Assembly (NCBI GenBank): GCA_018260755.1
Contig: JAGTWP010000015.1
Span: 1 to 26,679, forward strand
Reading direction: 5' to 3'
Origin: Candidatus Altarchaeum sp.
GTDB taxonomy: Archaea > Altiarchaeota > Altiarchaeia > Altiarchaeales > Altiarchaeaceae
Length of the DNA: 26,679 bases
This document shows, in pieces, positions 9,152-17,125 of this stretch; position 1 is the first letter of the stretch, and the number at the start of each line of letters is the position of its first letter. Under the pieces are notes generated by a model. The model did no database searches. It was not told the DNA's origin and saw only the letters and a program-made list of their open reading frames with translations. The position numbers were made by a program, and so were the translations under genes.

Positions 9152-10153
9152 CTATTTTTCTTTTTTCCTGTAAGCAAGCGGATTTTTAAATTTTTCTTCC
9201 TCGCTGCTTATCCATATCCCCAAACTCTTGAGCGTGGAATAAGATGGACAAGTATATTTTCTCTTTGCCAAATAATTTATGTAATAAGATGTTTTTTTTT
9301 CATCGTAATTTGATGAACGAGCGAAAATTTTTTTTATTTCTTCAACAGGCATTCCCTTGTTAGTTAAAAATGTTGCCAGCACAAATCTCTCATTGTGATT
9401 TACTTTTTCGTTGCCTTCAATCTTTTGAATTATATGTGCAATACTCGGAGGCATTTCAAGATTTGTTGCTCTTATATTAAATTTAATTTTAGGAGAAATT
9501 TCACCTTCTATTTTTTGGAGTTCCTCCTTCACTAACTTTGCCTTCTCAACAATTGCATCAGGTAAATTTATATTGCTTAAATTTAAGGTCTCTGTATATT
9601 TTCTTTCCACAATATTCCTTGCTATGGTTATTAACTCACCCTCATTTACCTCAACAAAACCGTTATTCAGTCGTCTATTAATCAGTTCAAATTTCTCATA
9701 TTTTTCTCCTGTCAAATTTTTTATGTATGACAAATAATCAGCAAAGTAAACACTATATTTGTCTTTTTGAAAAGAAAAATTTAAAATTTCTTTTAAAATT
9801 TCGGTTCTTATGTTTTCATTTTCTTTCTTTACGGATGTTTCAAATAACACGCCTTCGCTTTCTCCATATCTTCGTTTTAAATTTTCACTAACCTCGGCTA
9901 AATTTAAAAAAATTTTTACGAGCGGAAATGAGAGCAGATAAATTTCATAACGGGCATCTCCGAGATTTGACATCAGAGAATACTCTGTTTTTCCTTGAAC
10001 ACCATTTAGGATTCTTTCTGCCGCTACTTTAATTGCACTTCCATAAACAGGACTTTCTGCAATTGTTTCTAAATTTAAATTTTTTCTTTCAATATATTCC
10101 TTGCCTTCCTTCAAAAACGGATATTTGCTTAAAAATCGGACATCTTTTTGCAT
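9152..10153 (-). CDS. priL: DNA primase large subunit PriL, lacking the Fe-S cluster cysteines
   Basis: Regulatory subunit of the archaeal/eukaryotic primase, partnering PriS in primer synthesis. The C-terminal domain is recognisable in MPPSIAHIIQKIEG (234-247), NERFVLATFLTNKGM (254-268), YDEKKTSYYINYLAKR (283-298), CPSYSTLKSLGIW (302-314) and KNPLAYRKK (323-331). Homologues carry four cysteines for a 4Fe-4S cluster, in PPC, PxxC, GLC and a Cys just before the (K/H)-(N/H)-P-L motif. Here those positions read Ser237, Tyr305, Trp314 and no Cys, and Cys302 is the only cysteine in all 333 residues. The rest of the domain is intact, so this looks like cluster loss rather than decay. The start codon lies in a 19-bp tandem duplication. 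It follows the CBS gene by 45 bp. Confidence 0.88.
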   Translation of the reverse strand: MQKDVRFLSKYPFLKEGKEYIERKNLNLETIAESPVYGSAIKVAAERILNGVQGKTEYSLMSNLGDARYEIYLLSFPLVKIFLNLAEVSENLKRRYGESEGVLFETSVKKENENIRTEILKEILNFSFQKDKYSVYFADYLSYIKNLTGEKYEKFELINRRLNNGFVEVNEGELITIARNIVERKYTETLNLSNINLPDAIVEKAKLVKEELQKIEGEISPKIKFNIRATNLEMPPSIAHIIQKIEGNEKVNHNERFVLATFLTNKGMPVEEIKKIFARSSNYDEKKTSYYINYLAKRKYTCPSYSTLKSLGIWISSEEEKFKNPLAYRKKEK

Positions 10154-10182
10154 GTTTTGGAAATTTTTGCATGTTTTAGAAA
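10145..10182. repeat. 19-bp tandem duplication spanning the priL start codon
   Basis: TTTTTGCATGTTTTGGAAA (10145-10163) is followed directly by the same unit with one change (G to A, 10164-10182). The proximal copy contains the priL ATG. The distal copy provides a second ATG upstream that is out of frame because 19 is not a multiple of three. Confidence 0.88.
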
Positions 10183-10198
10183 AATTTTAAAATTTTCT

Positions 10199-10609
10199 TT
10201 ATTCCTTAATCTCCCATTTTCCCAAATAATCCACTAAATTCTTTGTTGTCACAATTCCGACTAATTTTCCCGACGAAATAACAGGCAGGTGTTTAATCTT
10301 GTGTCTCTTCATCTCTTTTTCAATCTTTTCAACATCTGCCGTAGCAGGTATGGTAATCAATGGTTTTGACATAATATCCTGTGCGGTTAAATCAAAAAAT
10401 TTTTGTTCGTATTCGGATATTGTTCTTAAAATATCTGTTTCCGTGATTAAGCCAATCGGTTCATGAGATAAATTTACCACAACAATACTTCCGATCTTTT
10501 TATCAGCCATATTTCTCGCAACATCCAACAAGTTACTACTGTTTTCAGCAGTTACAACCCCTGCTCCCATAACATCCCCCGCACTTGCCCTTTTTTGTTT
10601 TCCTCTCAT
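10199..10609 (-). CDS. CBS-domain-pair protein
   Basis: Stand-alone pair of CBS domains (136 residues) likely to bind an adenine nucleotide such as AMP, ATP or SAM and act as a sensor. CBS1 covers about 10-65 (DVMGAGVVTAENSSNLLDVA, GLITETDILRTI). CBS2 covers about 75-132 (DIMSKPLITIPATADVEKIE, IKHLPVISSGKLVGIVTTKNLVDYL). There is no fused effector domain. The ATG lies in AAATTTAAAAATG. It heads a two-gene minus-strand unit with priL, but pairing with primase is not a known functional link. Target and ligand cannot be read from sequence. Confidence 0.9.
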   Translation of the reverse strand: MRGKQKRASAGDVMGAGVVTAENSSNLLDVARNMADKKIGSIVVVNLSHEPIGLITETDILRTISEYEQKFFDLTAQDIMSKPLITIPATADVEKIEKEMKRHKIKHLPVISSGKLVGIVTTKNLVDYLGKWEIKE

Positions 10610-10703
10610 TTTTAAATTTGGTTTTGTTGTTCTTATTAAATTTTAAATTTGTGTTTATAATTATAATTCTTTCTAAATTTATTTTTTAAATTTTAAAATC
10701 ATT

Positions 10704-11885
10704 ATGATGGGCAATAAAGTAGGAATAGTAGGTATAGGTATGACAAAATTTGGGGAACACTGGAATAAGGGATTAAGAGAATTAATTGTTGAGGCAGGTA
10801 TAAAAGCAGTACATGATGCTAATTTGACAGGAGGGGAAATACAGGCAATATACGGAGGATGTATGGCTCCGGGATTGTTTATTGGACAGGAACACATATC
10901 AGCTTTGATTGCAGATCAAGTTGGACTTGGAGGAGTGCCTTCAACAAGGGTTGAGGCAGCATGTGCAAGCGGAGGGTTGGCATTGAGACAGGCATATCTG
11001 GCGGTAAGGTCAGGAAGATTAAATGTTGTTGTTGCAGGGGGTGTTGAAAAAATGACGGATGTACCTACAAACCTTGCTACGGTTGCTTTAATGGGAGCGG
11101 GTGATGAAGAATGGGAGGGCTTTTACGGAATGACATTTCCCGGGCTTTATGCTTTAATGGCGAGAAGACATATGTATGAATTCGGAACTACCCGAGAACA
11201 ATTGGCGATGGTTGCGGTTAAAAATCATCACAACGGTGCAATGAATCCATCCGCACAATTTCAGTATGAAATAACCGTTGATAAAGTTCTGAAAAGTGCA
11301 CCTGTTGCAGACCCATTAACACTTCTTGACTGTTCTCCGATAACCGACGGTGCAGCAGCAGTAATTTTGGCAAGTGAAGAAAAAGCAAAGCAGATTGCAA
11401 ATGAAACCGGAAAGGAAATTATATGGATTGCATCGAGCGGACAGGCATCGGATACACTTGCATTACATGATAGGGACTCATTGTGCAAAACAAAGGCGGC
11501 AGTCCTGGCAGGTAGAGAGGCGTATGAGCAGGCGGGAATAAAAGTAAGCGATATTAATTTTGCAGAGGTTCATGATTGTTTCACAATTGCCGAAATAATG
11601 GCTATTGAGGGATTAGGATTCTGTGATTTCGGAGAAGGCGGGAAAATTACCGAAAACGGAGAAACAGCAATAAACGGAAGAATTCCTGTAAATACAAGCG
11701 GGGGCTTAAAGGCAAAAGGACATCCTATAGGAGCAACTGGAATAGCACAGGCAATTGAAGCGACTTTACAGTTAAGGGGAGAAGCAGGAGGAAGACAAGT
11801 TAAGAATCCCAAATATGGATTGACCCATAATGTTGGAGGATCCGGAGCAACATGTGTCGTGCATATTTTCACTAATGAATATTGA
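10704..11885 (+). CDS. Archaeal thiolase (acetoacetyl-CoA C-acetyltransferase type)
   Basis: Thiolase-fold enzyme expected to condense two acetyl-CoA into acetoacetyl-CoA, the entry to the mevalonate pathway. The nucleophile is Cys87 in [15 protein letters not shown]; the second active-site block is [14 protein letters not shown] and the C-terminal block [14 protein letters not shown]. The length of 393 is normal. The start may be the first or second Met (MMGNK). In many archaea this gene sits between HMG-CoA synthase and a DUF35 protein and forms a complex with them. Neither partner is present here. Mevalonate kinase 1.7 kb upstream supports an isoprenoid role. The divergent spacer with the CBS gene (10610-10703) is A/T-rich and should hold both promoters. 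Confidence 0.88.
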   Translation: MMGNKVGIVGIGMTKFGEHWNKGLRELIVEAGIKAVHDANLTGGEIQAIYGGCMAPGLFIGQEHISALIADQVGLGGVPSTRVEAACASGGLALRQAYLAVRSGRLNVVVAGGVEKMTDVPTNLATVALMGAGDEEWEGFYGMTFPGLYALMARRHMYEFGTTREQLAMVAVKNHHNGAMNPSAQFQYEITVDKVLKSAPVADPLTLLDCSPITDGAAAVILASEEKAKQIANETGKEIIWIASSGQASDTLALHDRDSLCKTKAAVLAGREAYEQAGIKVSDINFAEVHDCFTIAEIMAIEGLGFCDFGEGGKITENGETAINGRIPVNTSGGLKAKGHPIGATGIAQAIEATLQLRGEAGGRQVKNPKYGLTHNVGGSGATCVVHIFTNEY

Positions 11886-12005
11886 ATAAGGTTGAATTTA
11901 AATCGGAAAAATTTTAAATTTAAATAGGTGAAATTTTAAAGAGAATCAAAAAGGACACTTTTGAAAAAGATATGTTGTTTTTGCCGTCAAATGTTGTATT
12001 TGGAA

Positions 12006-12395
12006 ATGAGAGAAATAATAAATTTTCTGTATTTGTTTAGCTGGGATAAAATTCAAAGAAATGACAACAATGAACTCATAGAATTTATAGGGCAGAAATT
12101 TAGCATTGATTGGGTAAAAACTGCAAAAGTTGAAAAAATTAATGACGGCAGAACTATCCACATATCTACTGAAAAAAATAATCTTTCATTAGAACTTAAC
12201 GATGAAAAAACTGAAGTAACCCTAAAAATAGATGACGGCAGAACTGATAAATTCATCGCAAAGATGGAAAATGGCGAGCTAAACATATACAATTTTCTTA
12301 TCCTGAAAATACGTTCGCTAACGCTCGTGTATTTTCAAAATCTCTGCGATTTTGAAAATAACCTTACTTTTTGGAAATTGCTAATAAAGTGTTAA
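12006..12395 (+). CDS. Small conserved archaeal protein of unknown function, C-terminus extended by a repeat
   Basis: Unrecognised function. The core (from MREIINFLYLFSWDKI to GELNIY, about 95 residues) has a run of short charged beta-like strands: TAKVEKINDGRTIHIS, LELNDEKTEVTL, IDDGRTDKFIAKMENGELNIY. From memory it resembles short conserved hypothetical proteins in other euryarchaeal genomes that stop soon after the LNIY motif. Here the frame continues about 35 residues through a perfect palindrome (12330-12360), which argues that the tail was added by a repeat insertion. The frame is open further upstream to ATG 11991 and TTG 11961, so the start is uncertain; 12006 was chosen because the conserved-looking part begins there. 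Confidence 0.55.
   Translation: MREIINFLYLFSWDKIQRNDNNELIEFIGQKFSIDWVKTAKVEKINDGRTIHISTEKNNLSLELNDEKTEVTLKIDDGRTDKFIAKMENGELNIYNFLILKIRSLTLVYFQNLCDFENNLTFWKLLIKC
12305..12360. repeat. Palindromic element with two mutually exclusive hairpins
   Basis: TATTTTCAAAATC (12330-12342) and GATTTTGAAAATA (12348-12360) are perfect 13-bp inverted arms around a 5-base loop. Upstream, GAAAATAC (12305-12312) can instead pair with GTATTTTC (12329-12336), so the two stems compete for the same arm. The element lies within the 3' end of the small ORF and about 100 bp ahead of gyrA. It could be a mobile palindromic repeat or an attenuator-like structure. Confidence 0.8.
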
Positions 12396-12457
12396 AAACC
12401 TAATTTATATTTAAAGTTATATTAAATTTTAAATTTCATAAATTTTCATAATTTCAA

Positions 12458-15106
12458 ATGGATAAAGACATAAAGGAAAAGGAGACAAAAGAGACAAAAG
12501 AAGTTACAAAAGAGACAAAAGAAGTTACAAAAGAGATTATTATAGAAAGAAATGTTGAAAGTGAGGTTAAAAAGTCATATTTGGATTATGCAATGAGTGT
12601 CATTGTAGGAAGAGCATTGCCAGATGTCCGGGACGGATTAAAGCCGGTTCACAGAAGAATTCTTTACGGAATGCTTGAACTCGGACTGGATTCAAACAAG
12701 GCATATAAAAAATGTGCCAGAATAGTAGGAGATGTAATGGGTAAATATCACCCTCACGGAGACGCATCTATTTATGATGCACTTGTTCGAATGGCACAGG
12801 ATTTTTCTTATCGTTATCCTCTTGTAGACGGACAGGGAAATTTCGGTAGTATCGATGGAGACAGCCCGGCAGCTATGAGGTACACTGAGGCACGGCTCTC
12901 AAAAATTTCAGATGAAATGCTAAAAGACATAGAAAAAGAGACAGTTGAATTCAGGGAAAATTTTGACGGCACTTTAAAAGAGCCATCCGTAGTTCCAGCG
13001 AAATTTCCGAATTTACTCGTTAACGGTTCAAACGGAATTGCAGTCGGGATGGCAACGAATATGCCGCCTCACAATCTCAGCGAAATCATTGACGGAACAA
13101 TTATGCAAATAGACAATCCCGGAGTTACTGTTGAAGAATTAACAACCGTAATCCATGGTCCTGATTTTCCAACAGGCGGGGAAATTTACGGCAAAAGAGG
13201 CATTTTTGCTGCCTACGCAACCGGGCGCGGAATAGTAAAAATCAGAGCAAAGACAACAATTGAAGAAAAGAAAGGCAAGAACAGGATTGTTGTTGAAGAA
13301 ATTCCTTACCAAGTTAATAAATCGGTGCTGGTTGAAAATATTGCAAATTTATCCCGTGATAAAAAAATTGAAGGAATTGCAGACATAAGAGACGAATCAA
13401 ACAGGGATGGAATACGGATAGTAATAGATATGAAGCACAATACAAACGAGGAAATTTTGCTGAATCAATTGTTCAAGCACACGCAACTTACAACAACATT
13501 CGGAATTATAAATTTAGTTCTTGTAAACGGTGTTCCAAAGGTGTTAAACCTGAAAGAGCTTATAGGCGAATTTTTAAAACATAGAGAGGATATTGTCCGA
13601 AAAAGAGAAGAATACGAATTAAAAAAGGCAGCTGAAAGAGCACATATACTTGAGGGTTTCATAATTGTTCTGTCAAATACGGATGAAATTATAAGAGGCA
13701 TAAAGTCAGCTGAAAGTGTTGAGGAAGCACTCAAATTTTTAACAGATAAATTTAATCTTGACGAAATTCAGGCAAAGGCAATTTTGCAGATGAAATTACA
13801 GCAGTTAACAAAATTAGAAGGCGGAAAGGTTGAAGCCGAGCATAAATCACTTATTGAAGAAATTTCACACCACAAAGAAATTTTGGCAGATGTCCGAAAA
13901 ATTTATGAAATTATTAAAAATGAGTTAATAGAAATAAAGAAAAAATATGGTGACAAAAGAAGAACCGCTATTTTTGACGAAATTTCTGACTTCGCAGATG
14001 AAGATTTAATTCCGAATACAAATATTGTTTTGACACTTACGAATGGCGGCTATATCAAAAGAGCAACAGAGGATTCATATAAAAGACAGAACAGGGGTGG
14101 AAAGGGCTCATCCGGAGTAAAAATGATGGAGGCGGATTTTTTGAAAAATTTAGTTGATGCACAGTCACATGATTATGTGTTGTTATTCACAAATAAAGGA
14201 AAGGTATATTCAATAAAGGCATATATGATTCCCGAAGCAGGCAAGCAGAGTAAAGGAAAGGCAGCAATAAATTTAATCAATATAGTGGAGGATGAAAAAA
14301 TTATAAATATACTTCCCATATCTTCATTTAATGAAAATAAATTTTTACTGATGTGTACTGCAAAAGGAATAGTTAAAAAAACAAAAATTTCTGCTTATTC
14401 AAAGATAAAAAAGAGCGGAATTATTGCCATAAGAATCAGGGAAGACGATGTATTAATAAGTGCCGAGCTCATAGAACCGGGCAATCATGTTTTTTTGGTA
14501 ACAAAAAAAGGTATGTCAATAAATTTTATCGAGAATGATGTAAGGGAAGTTGGAAGAAATTCAATAGGAGTAAAGGGAATAAAGCTGAAAGTAGATGATG
14601 TTGTTGTAGGTATGATTACAGCAAAAGAAGAAGAAATTTCTTCGTTATCTTTGTTAACTGTTACCGAACACGGATACGGAAAAAGAACAATACTTTCAAA
14701 TTACCGGAAACAACGAAGAGGAGGAATCGGAACAAAGGACATTAAAACAGATGAAAGAAACGGGAATGTAATAGATGCAAAAAAAATTACTACGGAAGAG
14801 GAAATTTTACTTTCTTCATCATCCGGCAAGGTGATAAGAATGAGGGCGGGTGATGTACGGAAAATTAAGAGAAATACGAAAGGAGTGAGATTAATGGAGA
14901 TTGGCGAAAAGGAAAAGATAACTTCGGTTGATGTCATTGCAGCAGGCACGGCAGATACAAATGCTGTCCATACAGATATGGATAAACAAGACAATGATAA
15001 AAGACAAACAAATCATGATGAACAGATAAACCAGGATACTAATCACGAAGATCAAGAAAATCAGGATGCCACTCAAAATAAGCAAAGTAAGATTACGGAT
15101 GAGTAA
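12458..15106 (+). CDS. gyrA: DNA gyrase subunit A
   Basis: Breakage-reunion subunit of the type IIA topoisomerase that introduces negative supercoils, 882 residues. Key sites: [21 protein letters not shown] (44-64), [13 protein letters not shown] (95-107), catalytic Tyr142 in [11 protein letters not shown], and a GyrA box QNRGGKG at 544-550 in the C-terminal pinwheel, with a similar QRRGGIG later. Residue 103, equivalent to E. coli Ser83 of the quinolone region, is Ala. Two additions are unusual: an N-terminal Lys/Glu/Thr extension from a 21-bp coding repeat, and a hydrophilic Asp/Gln/Asn/His-rich tail of about 50 residues. gyrB is not adjacent. Bacterial gyrA in archaea is usually explained by ancient horizontal transfer. 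Confidence 0.97.
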   Translation: MDKDIKEKETKETKEVTKETKEVTKEIIIERNVESEVKKSYLDYAMSVIVGRALPDVRDGLKPVHRRILYGMLELGLDSNKAYKKCARIVGDVMGKYHPHGDASIYDALVRMAQDFSYRYPLVDGQGNFGSIDGDSPAAMRYTEARLSKISDEMLKDIEKETVEFRENFDGTLKEPSVVPAKFPNLLVNGSNGIAVGMATNMPPHNLSEIIDGTIMQIDNPGVTVEELTTVIHGPDFPTGGEIYGKRGIFAAYATGRGIVKIRAKTTIEEKKGKNRIVVEEIPYQVNKSVLVENIANLSRDKKIEGIADIRDESNRDGIRIVIDMKHNTNEEILLNQLFKHTQLTTTFGIINLVLVNGVPKVLNLKELIGEFLKHREDIVRKREEYELKKAAERAHILEGFIIVLSNTDEIIRGIKSAESVEEALKFLTDKFNLDEIQAKAILQMKLQQLTKLEGGKVEAEHKSLIEEISHHKEILADVRKIYEIIKNELIEIKKKYGDKRRTAIFDEISDFADEDLIPNTNIVLTLTNGGYIKRATEDSYKRQNRGGKGSSGVKMMEADFLKNLVDAQSHDYVLLFTNKGKVYSIKAYMIPEAGKQSKGKAAINLINIVEDEKIINILPISSFNENKFLLMCTAKGIVKKTKISAYSKIKKSGIIAIRIREDDVLISAELIEPGNHVFLVTKKGMSINFIENDVREVGRNSIGVKGIKLKVDDVVVGMITAKEEEISSLSLLTVTEHGYGKRTILSNYRKQRRGGIGTKDIKTDERNGNVIDAKKITTEEEILLSSSSGKVIRMRAGDVRKIKRNTKGVRLMEIGEKEKITSVDVIAAGTADTNAVHTDMDKQDNDKRQTNHDEQINQDTNHEDQENQDATQNKQSKITDE
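12491..12532 (+). repeat. 21-bp in-frame tandem repeat in the gyrA 5' end
   Basis: GAGACAAAAGAAGTTACAAAA occurs twice exactly, preceded by a partial copy (12482-12490). It encodes repeated E-T-K-E-V-T-K, so the N-terminal extension before the conserved gyrase fold grows in seven-residue steps. Confidence 0.9.
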
Positions 15107-15162
15107 AATTTATAAACAAGATTTCGGGTCGGGTTCGGGAGTATATATAAATTTATTTGATT

Positions 15163-15290
15163 AATATACTAATCCACCAGTGAAATTGGTAACTTTTTCA
15201 TTATTTTTCATTAGAGTATTCTTAAAACTCATCGTAATAGTTACTTAAATTACCTAAAAATTACAAAAAATACTTGCGGTTTAGTATATT
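15163..15290. repeat. 128-bp non-coding stretch bounded by 10-bp inverted repeats
   Basis: AATATACTAA (15163-15172) and its exact reverse complement TTAGTATATT (15281-15290) bracket a non-coding stretch that also contains GGTAACT and AGTTAC in inverted order. It ends 6 bp before the ATG of the 37-residue ORF. The arms are A/T-rich, so chance pairing is possible. The gyrA-proximal part (15107-15162) shows nothing else. Confidence 0.4.
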
Positions 15291-15296
15291 GCCACC

Positions 15297-15410
15297 ATGT
15301 CAGATGAGAAAATTGAGGAAATTTATAAAACAATAGAAATCAATGAAAAAAAATTAGGGGAACTCAAAGAAAGAATTAAAAAACATAAAGAAAAATTTCA
15401 AAATTTGTAA
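15297..15410 (+). CDS. 37-residue charged helical micro-protein
   Basis: Small open frame beginning MSDEKIEEIYKTIEINEK and ending KHKEKFQNL. It is almost entirely Lys/Glu/Ile with heptad-like spacing, which suggests one amphipathic or coiled-coil helix. No family is recognised. It lies between gyrA and the accessory genes. It has an ATG start, a TAA stop and a plausible residue mix, but the length alone cannot prove it is translated. Confidence 0.4.
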   Translation: MSDEKIEEIYKTIEINEKKLGELKERIKKHKEKFQNL

Positions 15411-15536
15411 CTATTCAGCCATCTAAAAAATAACCCTATTATTATTATCATTCGGATATTTCAAAAAATTTTTTTTTGAAATCTTGAGTAAATTTTTCAA
15501 TTTTTTTGTATTTTTCAAAATTTAAATTTTAATTGT

Positions 15537-15620
15537 TCCGCCAGACATTTTTACAAAGGAGGTAAAAGGTAATTAGGATAAGCAATAAGTATTGCTTTTT
15601 TATAAGACCTGTCTGGCGGA
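15537..15620. other. 84-nt structured element, predicted three-way junction
   Basis: Outer 11-bp arms TCCGCCAGACA (15537-15547) and TGTCTGGCGGA (15610-15620) are perfectly complementary and strikingly G/C-rich for this region. Inside are two further perfect hairpins: TTTTAC/GTAAAA (15549-15554 with 15562-15567), with loop AAAGGAG, and AAGCAAT/ATTGCTT (15580-15586 with 15591-15597), with loop AAGT and then a T-run. The layout suits a small structured RNA or a miniature inverted-repeat element. Strand is unknown. The remaining bases of this gap (15411-15536) are A/T-rich with nothing recognised. Confidence 0.6.
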
Positions 15621-15653
15621 TATTGATTTTCTTTTTTCTGATGACTTAACTTA

Positions 15654-15833
15654 CTAAAAGCGGCTTTTTCTTATGCCAATCGCTTTATCAGGATACTTTG
15701 ATTTGGCAGTTGTGAGTAATTCATCAAGATTGCTTCCTTTTAATATCAGTGTTCCGTTTACCCATATTTCAAATTCCATATTTATTTGTTGATTTACCTC
15801 TTTATCCATTTTTAATATAGGAGTTTCTTCCAT
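15654..15833 (-). CDS. Small protein, tandem paralogue 1 (59 residues)
   Basis: Encodes MEETPILKMDKEVNQQ, then EFEIWVNGTLILKGSNLDE, and ends IGIRKSRF. It is clearly paralogous to the next gene (15877-16053): MDKxVNQQ, the E(F/Y)EIWVN strand, LIL(K/R)G, NLDELL and a Tyr-Asp-(K/N) region align without gaps. The predicted fold is a beta-hairpin followed by an amphipathic helix and a strand, vaguely like the DUF5678 small-protein group, though this is from memory only. Relative to its sister it has eight extra codons at the N-terminus, flanked by a repeated AAAAATGGA, so slippage or duplication added them; the internal Met at residue 9 is an alternative start. Function unknown. Confidence 0.65.
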   Translation of the reverse strand: MEETPILKMDKEVNQQINMEFEIWVNGTLILKGSNLDELLTTAKSKYPDKAIGIRKSRF

Positions 15834-15876
15834 TTTTGTATATTTTTTAATTTTTTTAAAATTTAACTAAAATTTA

Positions 15877-16053
15877 TTACTGATTATTTTTTATATGACC
15901 TGTCGGCGAAGATTTTATTACAAGTGGGTTATCAATATACATCAATTTAGCATACCTCAACAATTCATCAAGATTCCCCCCTCTTAATATCAGTGCTTCA
16001 TTTACCCATATTTCATATTCCGCATTTGTCTGTTGATTTACCTTTTTGTCCAT
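15877..16053 (-). CDS. Small protein, tandem paralogue 2 (58 residues)
   Basis: Encodes MDKKVNQQTNAEYEIWVNEA, LILRGGNLDELLRYAKLMYI and a tail ending SSPTGHIKNNQ. It pairs with the 59-residue paralogue immediately downstream; the upstream leaders of the two genes are also similar (GTTAAATTTT followed by an A-run, then CAAAAATGGA), so the whole transcription unit was duplicated. Its tail DNA (GCCGACAGGTCATATAAAAAA) is matched past the stop of paralogue 1, where it forms part of the 84-nt element. Two adjacent diverging copies with conserved cores imply selection at protein level. It starts about 40 bp downstream of the winged-helix gene's stop and probably shares its transcript. Function unknown. 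Confidence 0.7.
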   Translation of the reverse strand: MDKKVNQQTNAEYEIWVNEALILRGGNLDELLRYAKLMYIDNPLVIKSSPTGHIKNNQ

Positions 16054-16094
16054 TTTTGCATATTTAAAATTTTTTTTAAAAATTTAACCAAATT

Positions 16095-16895
16095 TTATTT
16101 TTTGATTTTGTCGTTGGGTATCTGATAATACACCTTTTTATCTCGGATAATTTTTTCAAGCTCATTCTTTCTGTAAAGTATATTTAATCGCGCACTTGCT
16201 GCATTTTTCCCCTTATATTTAAATACATTCTGCACATCATCCGCACATACAATACCTTTTTCCTTTATAAAATTTAATATTTGTTTATCCGTAGTTGTGA
16301 GATTTTCTGCTCTTTTTGAATGCTCAATTATATCTTCAATATTCTTTATTCTCTTTCCGAGCACATTTTCAAATTTTTCCAGCCGTTCAATAATCATTTC
16401 TGATTTTTCATTGGTGTCTCTGTTTATTGCCTGCGAACCCTGTGTTAAATTTTTTGTCTCTTTTATGTTTTGAAGCACATCCATCGCGAAAGATGAATCA
16501 TTTAAAATTTTTACACTATGATTCATGCCTATATTTGACTTTATATCTTCTATATGTTTCATTATTTCATTTCTTACATCTTTTCTCACTTCCAAAATCA
16601 TTTCGTTTCTTTCTTCAATCAGGACATCTTTCACAAACTTTTCAAGGGCATTTGTAAATGTATCAATAGCAAGTTCTCTGCTTTCATTAGAATCATCGGA
16701 ACCAAGAAGGGCATCATAAATAAGTCGGACAAAATATTTCTTTCTGATATTGATTTTATCGCCTTTATTACTTTCATTATCACTTTTATTATCATATCTT
16801 TTATGATTTTCAGTGTTATCATTTACTCCTGATTTTTCTTTTCCAGAAAAAAAATTTATATTTTCCTTTTCCAAATCACGATTAATGGCATCCAT
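16095..16895 (-). CDS. Winged-helix DNA-binding protein with a long coiled coil, unknown function
   Basis: 266 residues in three parts. Residues 1-50 are Asn/Asp/Lys-rich and probably disordered. Residues about 50-200 are highly charged and helical (ALEKFVKDVLIEERNEMILE, RLEKFENVLGKRIKNIEDI), suggesting coiled-coil oligomerisation. The C-terminus (about 200-262) reads as a winged helix: TTTDKQILNFIKEKGIVCADD, then ASARLNILYRKNELEKIIR and the wing KKVYYQIP. It could be a regulator or architectural DNA-binding protein. The two small paralogues follow at once on the same strand, so the three probably form one operon. No membrane segment or enzyme motif is seen. Confidence 0.75.
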   Translation of the reverse strand: MDAINRDLEKENINFFSGKEKSGVNDNTENHKRYDNKSDNESNKGDKINIRKKYFVRLIYDALLGSDDSNESRELAIDTFTNALEKFVKDVLIEERNEMILEVRKDVRNEIMKHIEDIKSNIGMNHSVKILNDSSFAMDVLQNIKETKNLTQGSQAINRDTNEKSEMIIERLEKFENVLGKRIKNIEDIIEHSKRAENLTTTDKQILNFIKEKGIVCADDVQNVFKYKGKNAASARLNILYRKNELEKIIRDKKVYYQIPNDKIKK

Positions 16896-17088
16896 TTTGC
16901 AAACAGTTTATGATTTTTATGATTTTTGATTGGAAGAAAAATTTAATCGGAATTATTTAATTAATAATAAATAACTAAATATTTAAAATAATTAGATTAG
17001 CATGATATAATTATGATTTATAAAATTATAAAAGAATTATAAAAAGAATAAAAAGAAATAATAAAAAGAAATTTAAATTTATTAGTTT

Positions 17089-17125
17089 AAAGATTTATAA
17101 AATTTTAGCAATTTTAAGATGGAAA
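17089..17125 (+). repeat. 37-bp direct repeat, copy 1: start region of the restriction gene
   Basis: The stretch from AAAGATTTATAAAATTTTAG through ATGGAAA matches 18610-18646 at 35 of 37 positions and includes the ATG of the restriction gene plus its TATA-like TTTATAAA. Upstream of it, 16896-17088 is an A/T-rich divergent spacer with no other feature seen. Confidence 0.93.

Noticed and set aside
11961-12005. TTG or earlier ATG start for the small protein upstream of gyrA
   Set aside because: The added N-terminal residues (Cys-rich, MKKICCFCRQ) look unlike the conserved core; ATG 12006 gives the more plausible protein, though this is unproven.
15556-15563. AAGGAGGT as a ribosome binding site
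   Set aside because: No start codon follows at a suitable distance on the plus strand, and the motif lies within the predicted hairpin element.
15107-16094. tRNA, rRNA or CRISPR array in the gene-poor stretch
   Set aside because: No tRNA-like acceptor/T-arm pattern and no regularly spaced direct repeats were seen; the hairpins there do not fit a tRNA cloverleaf.
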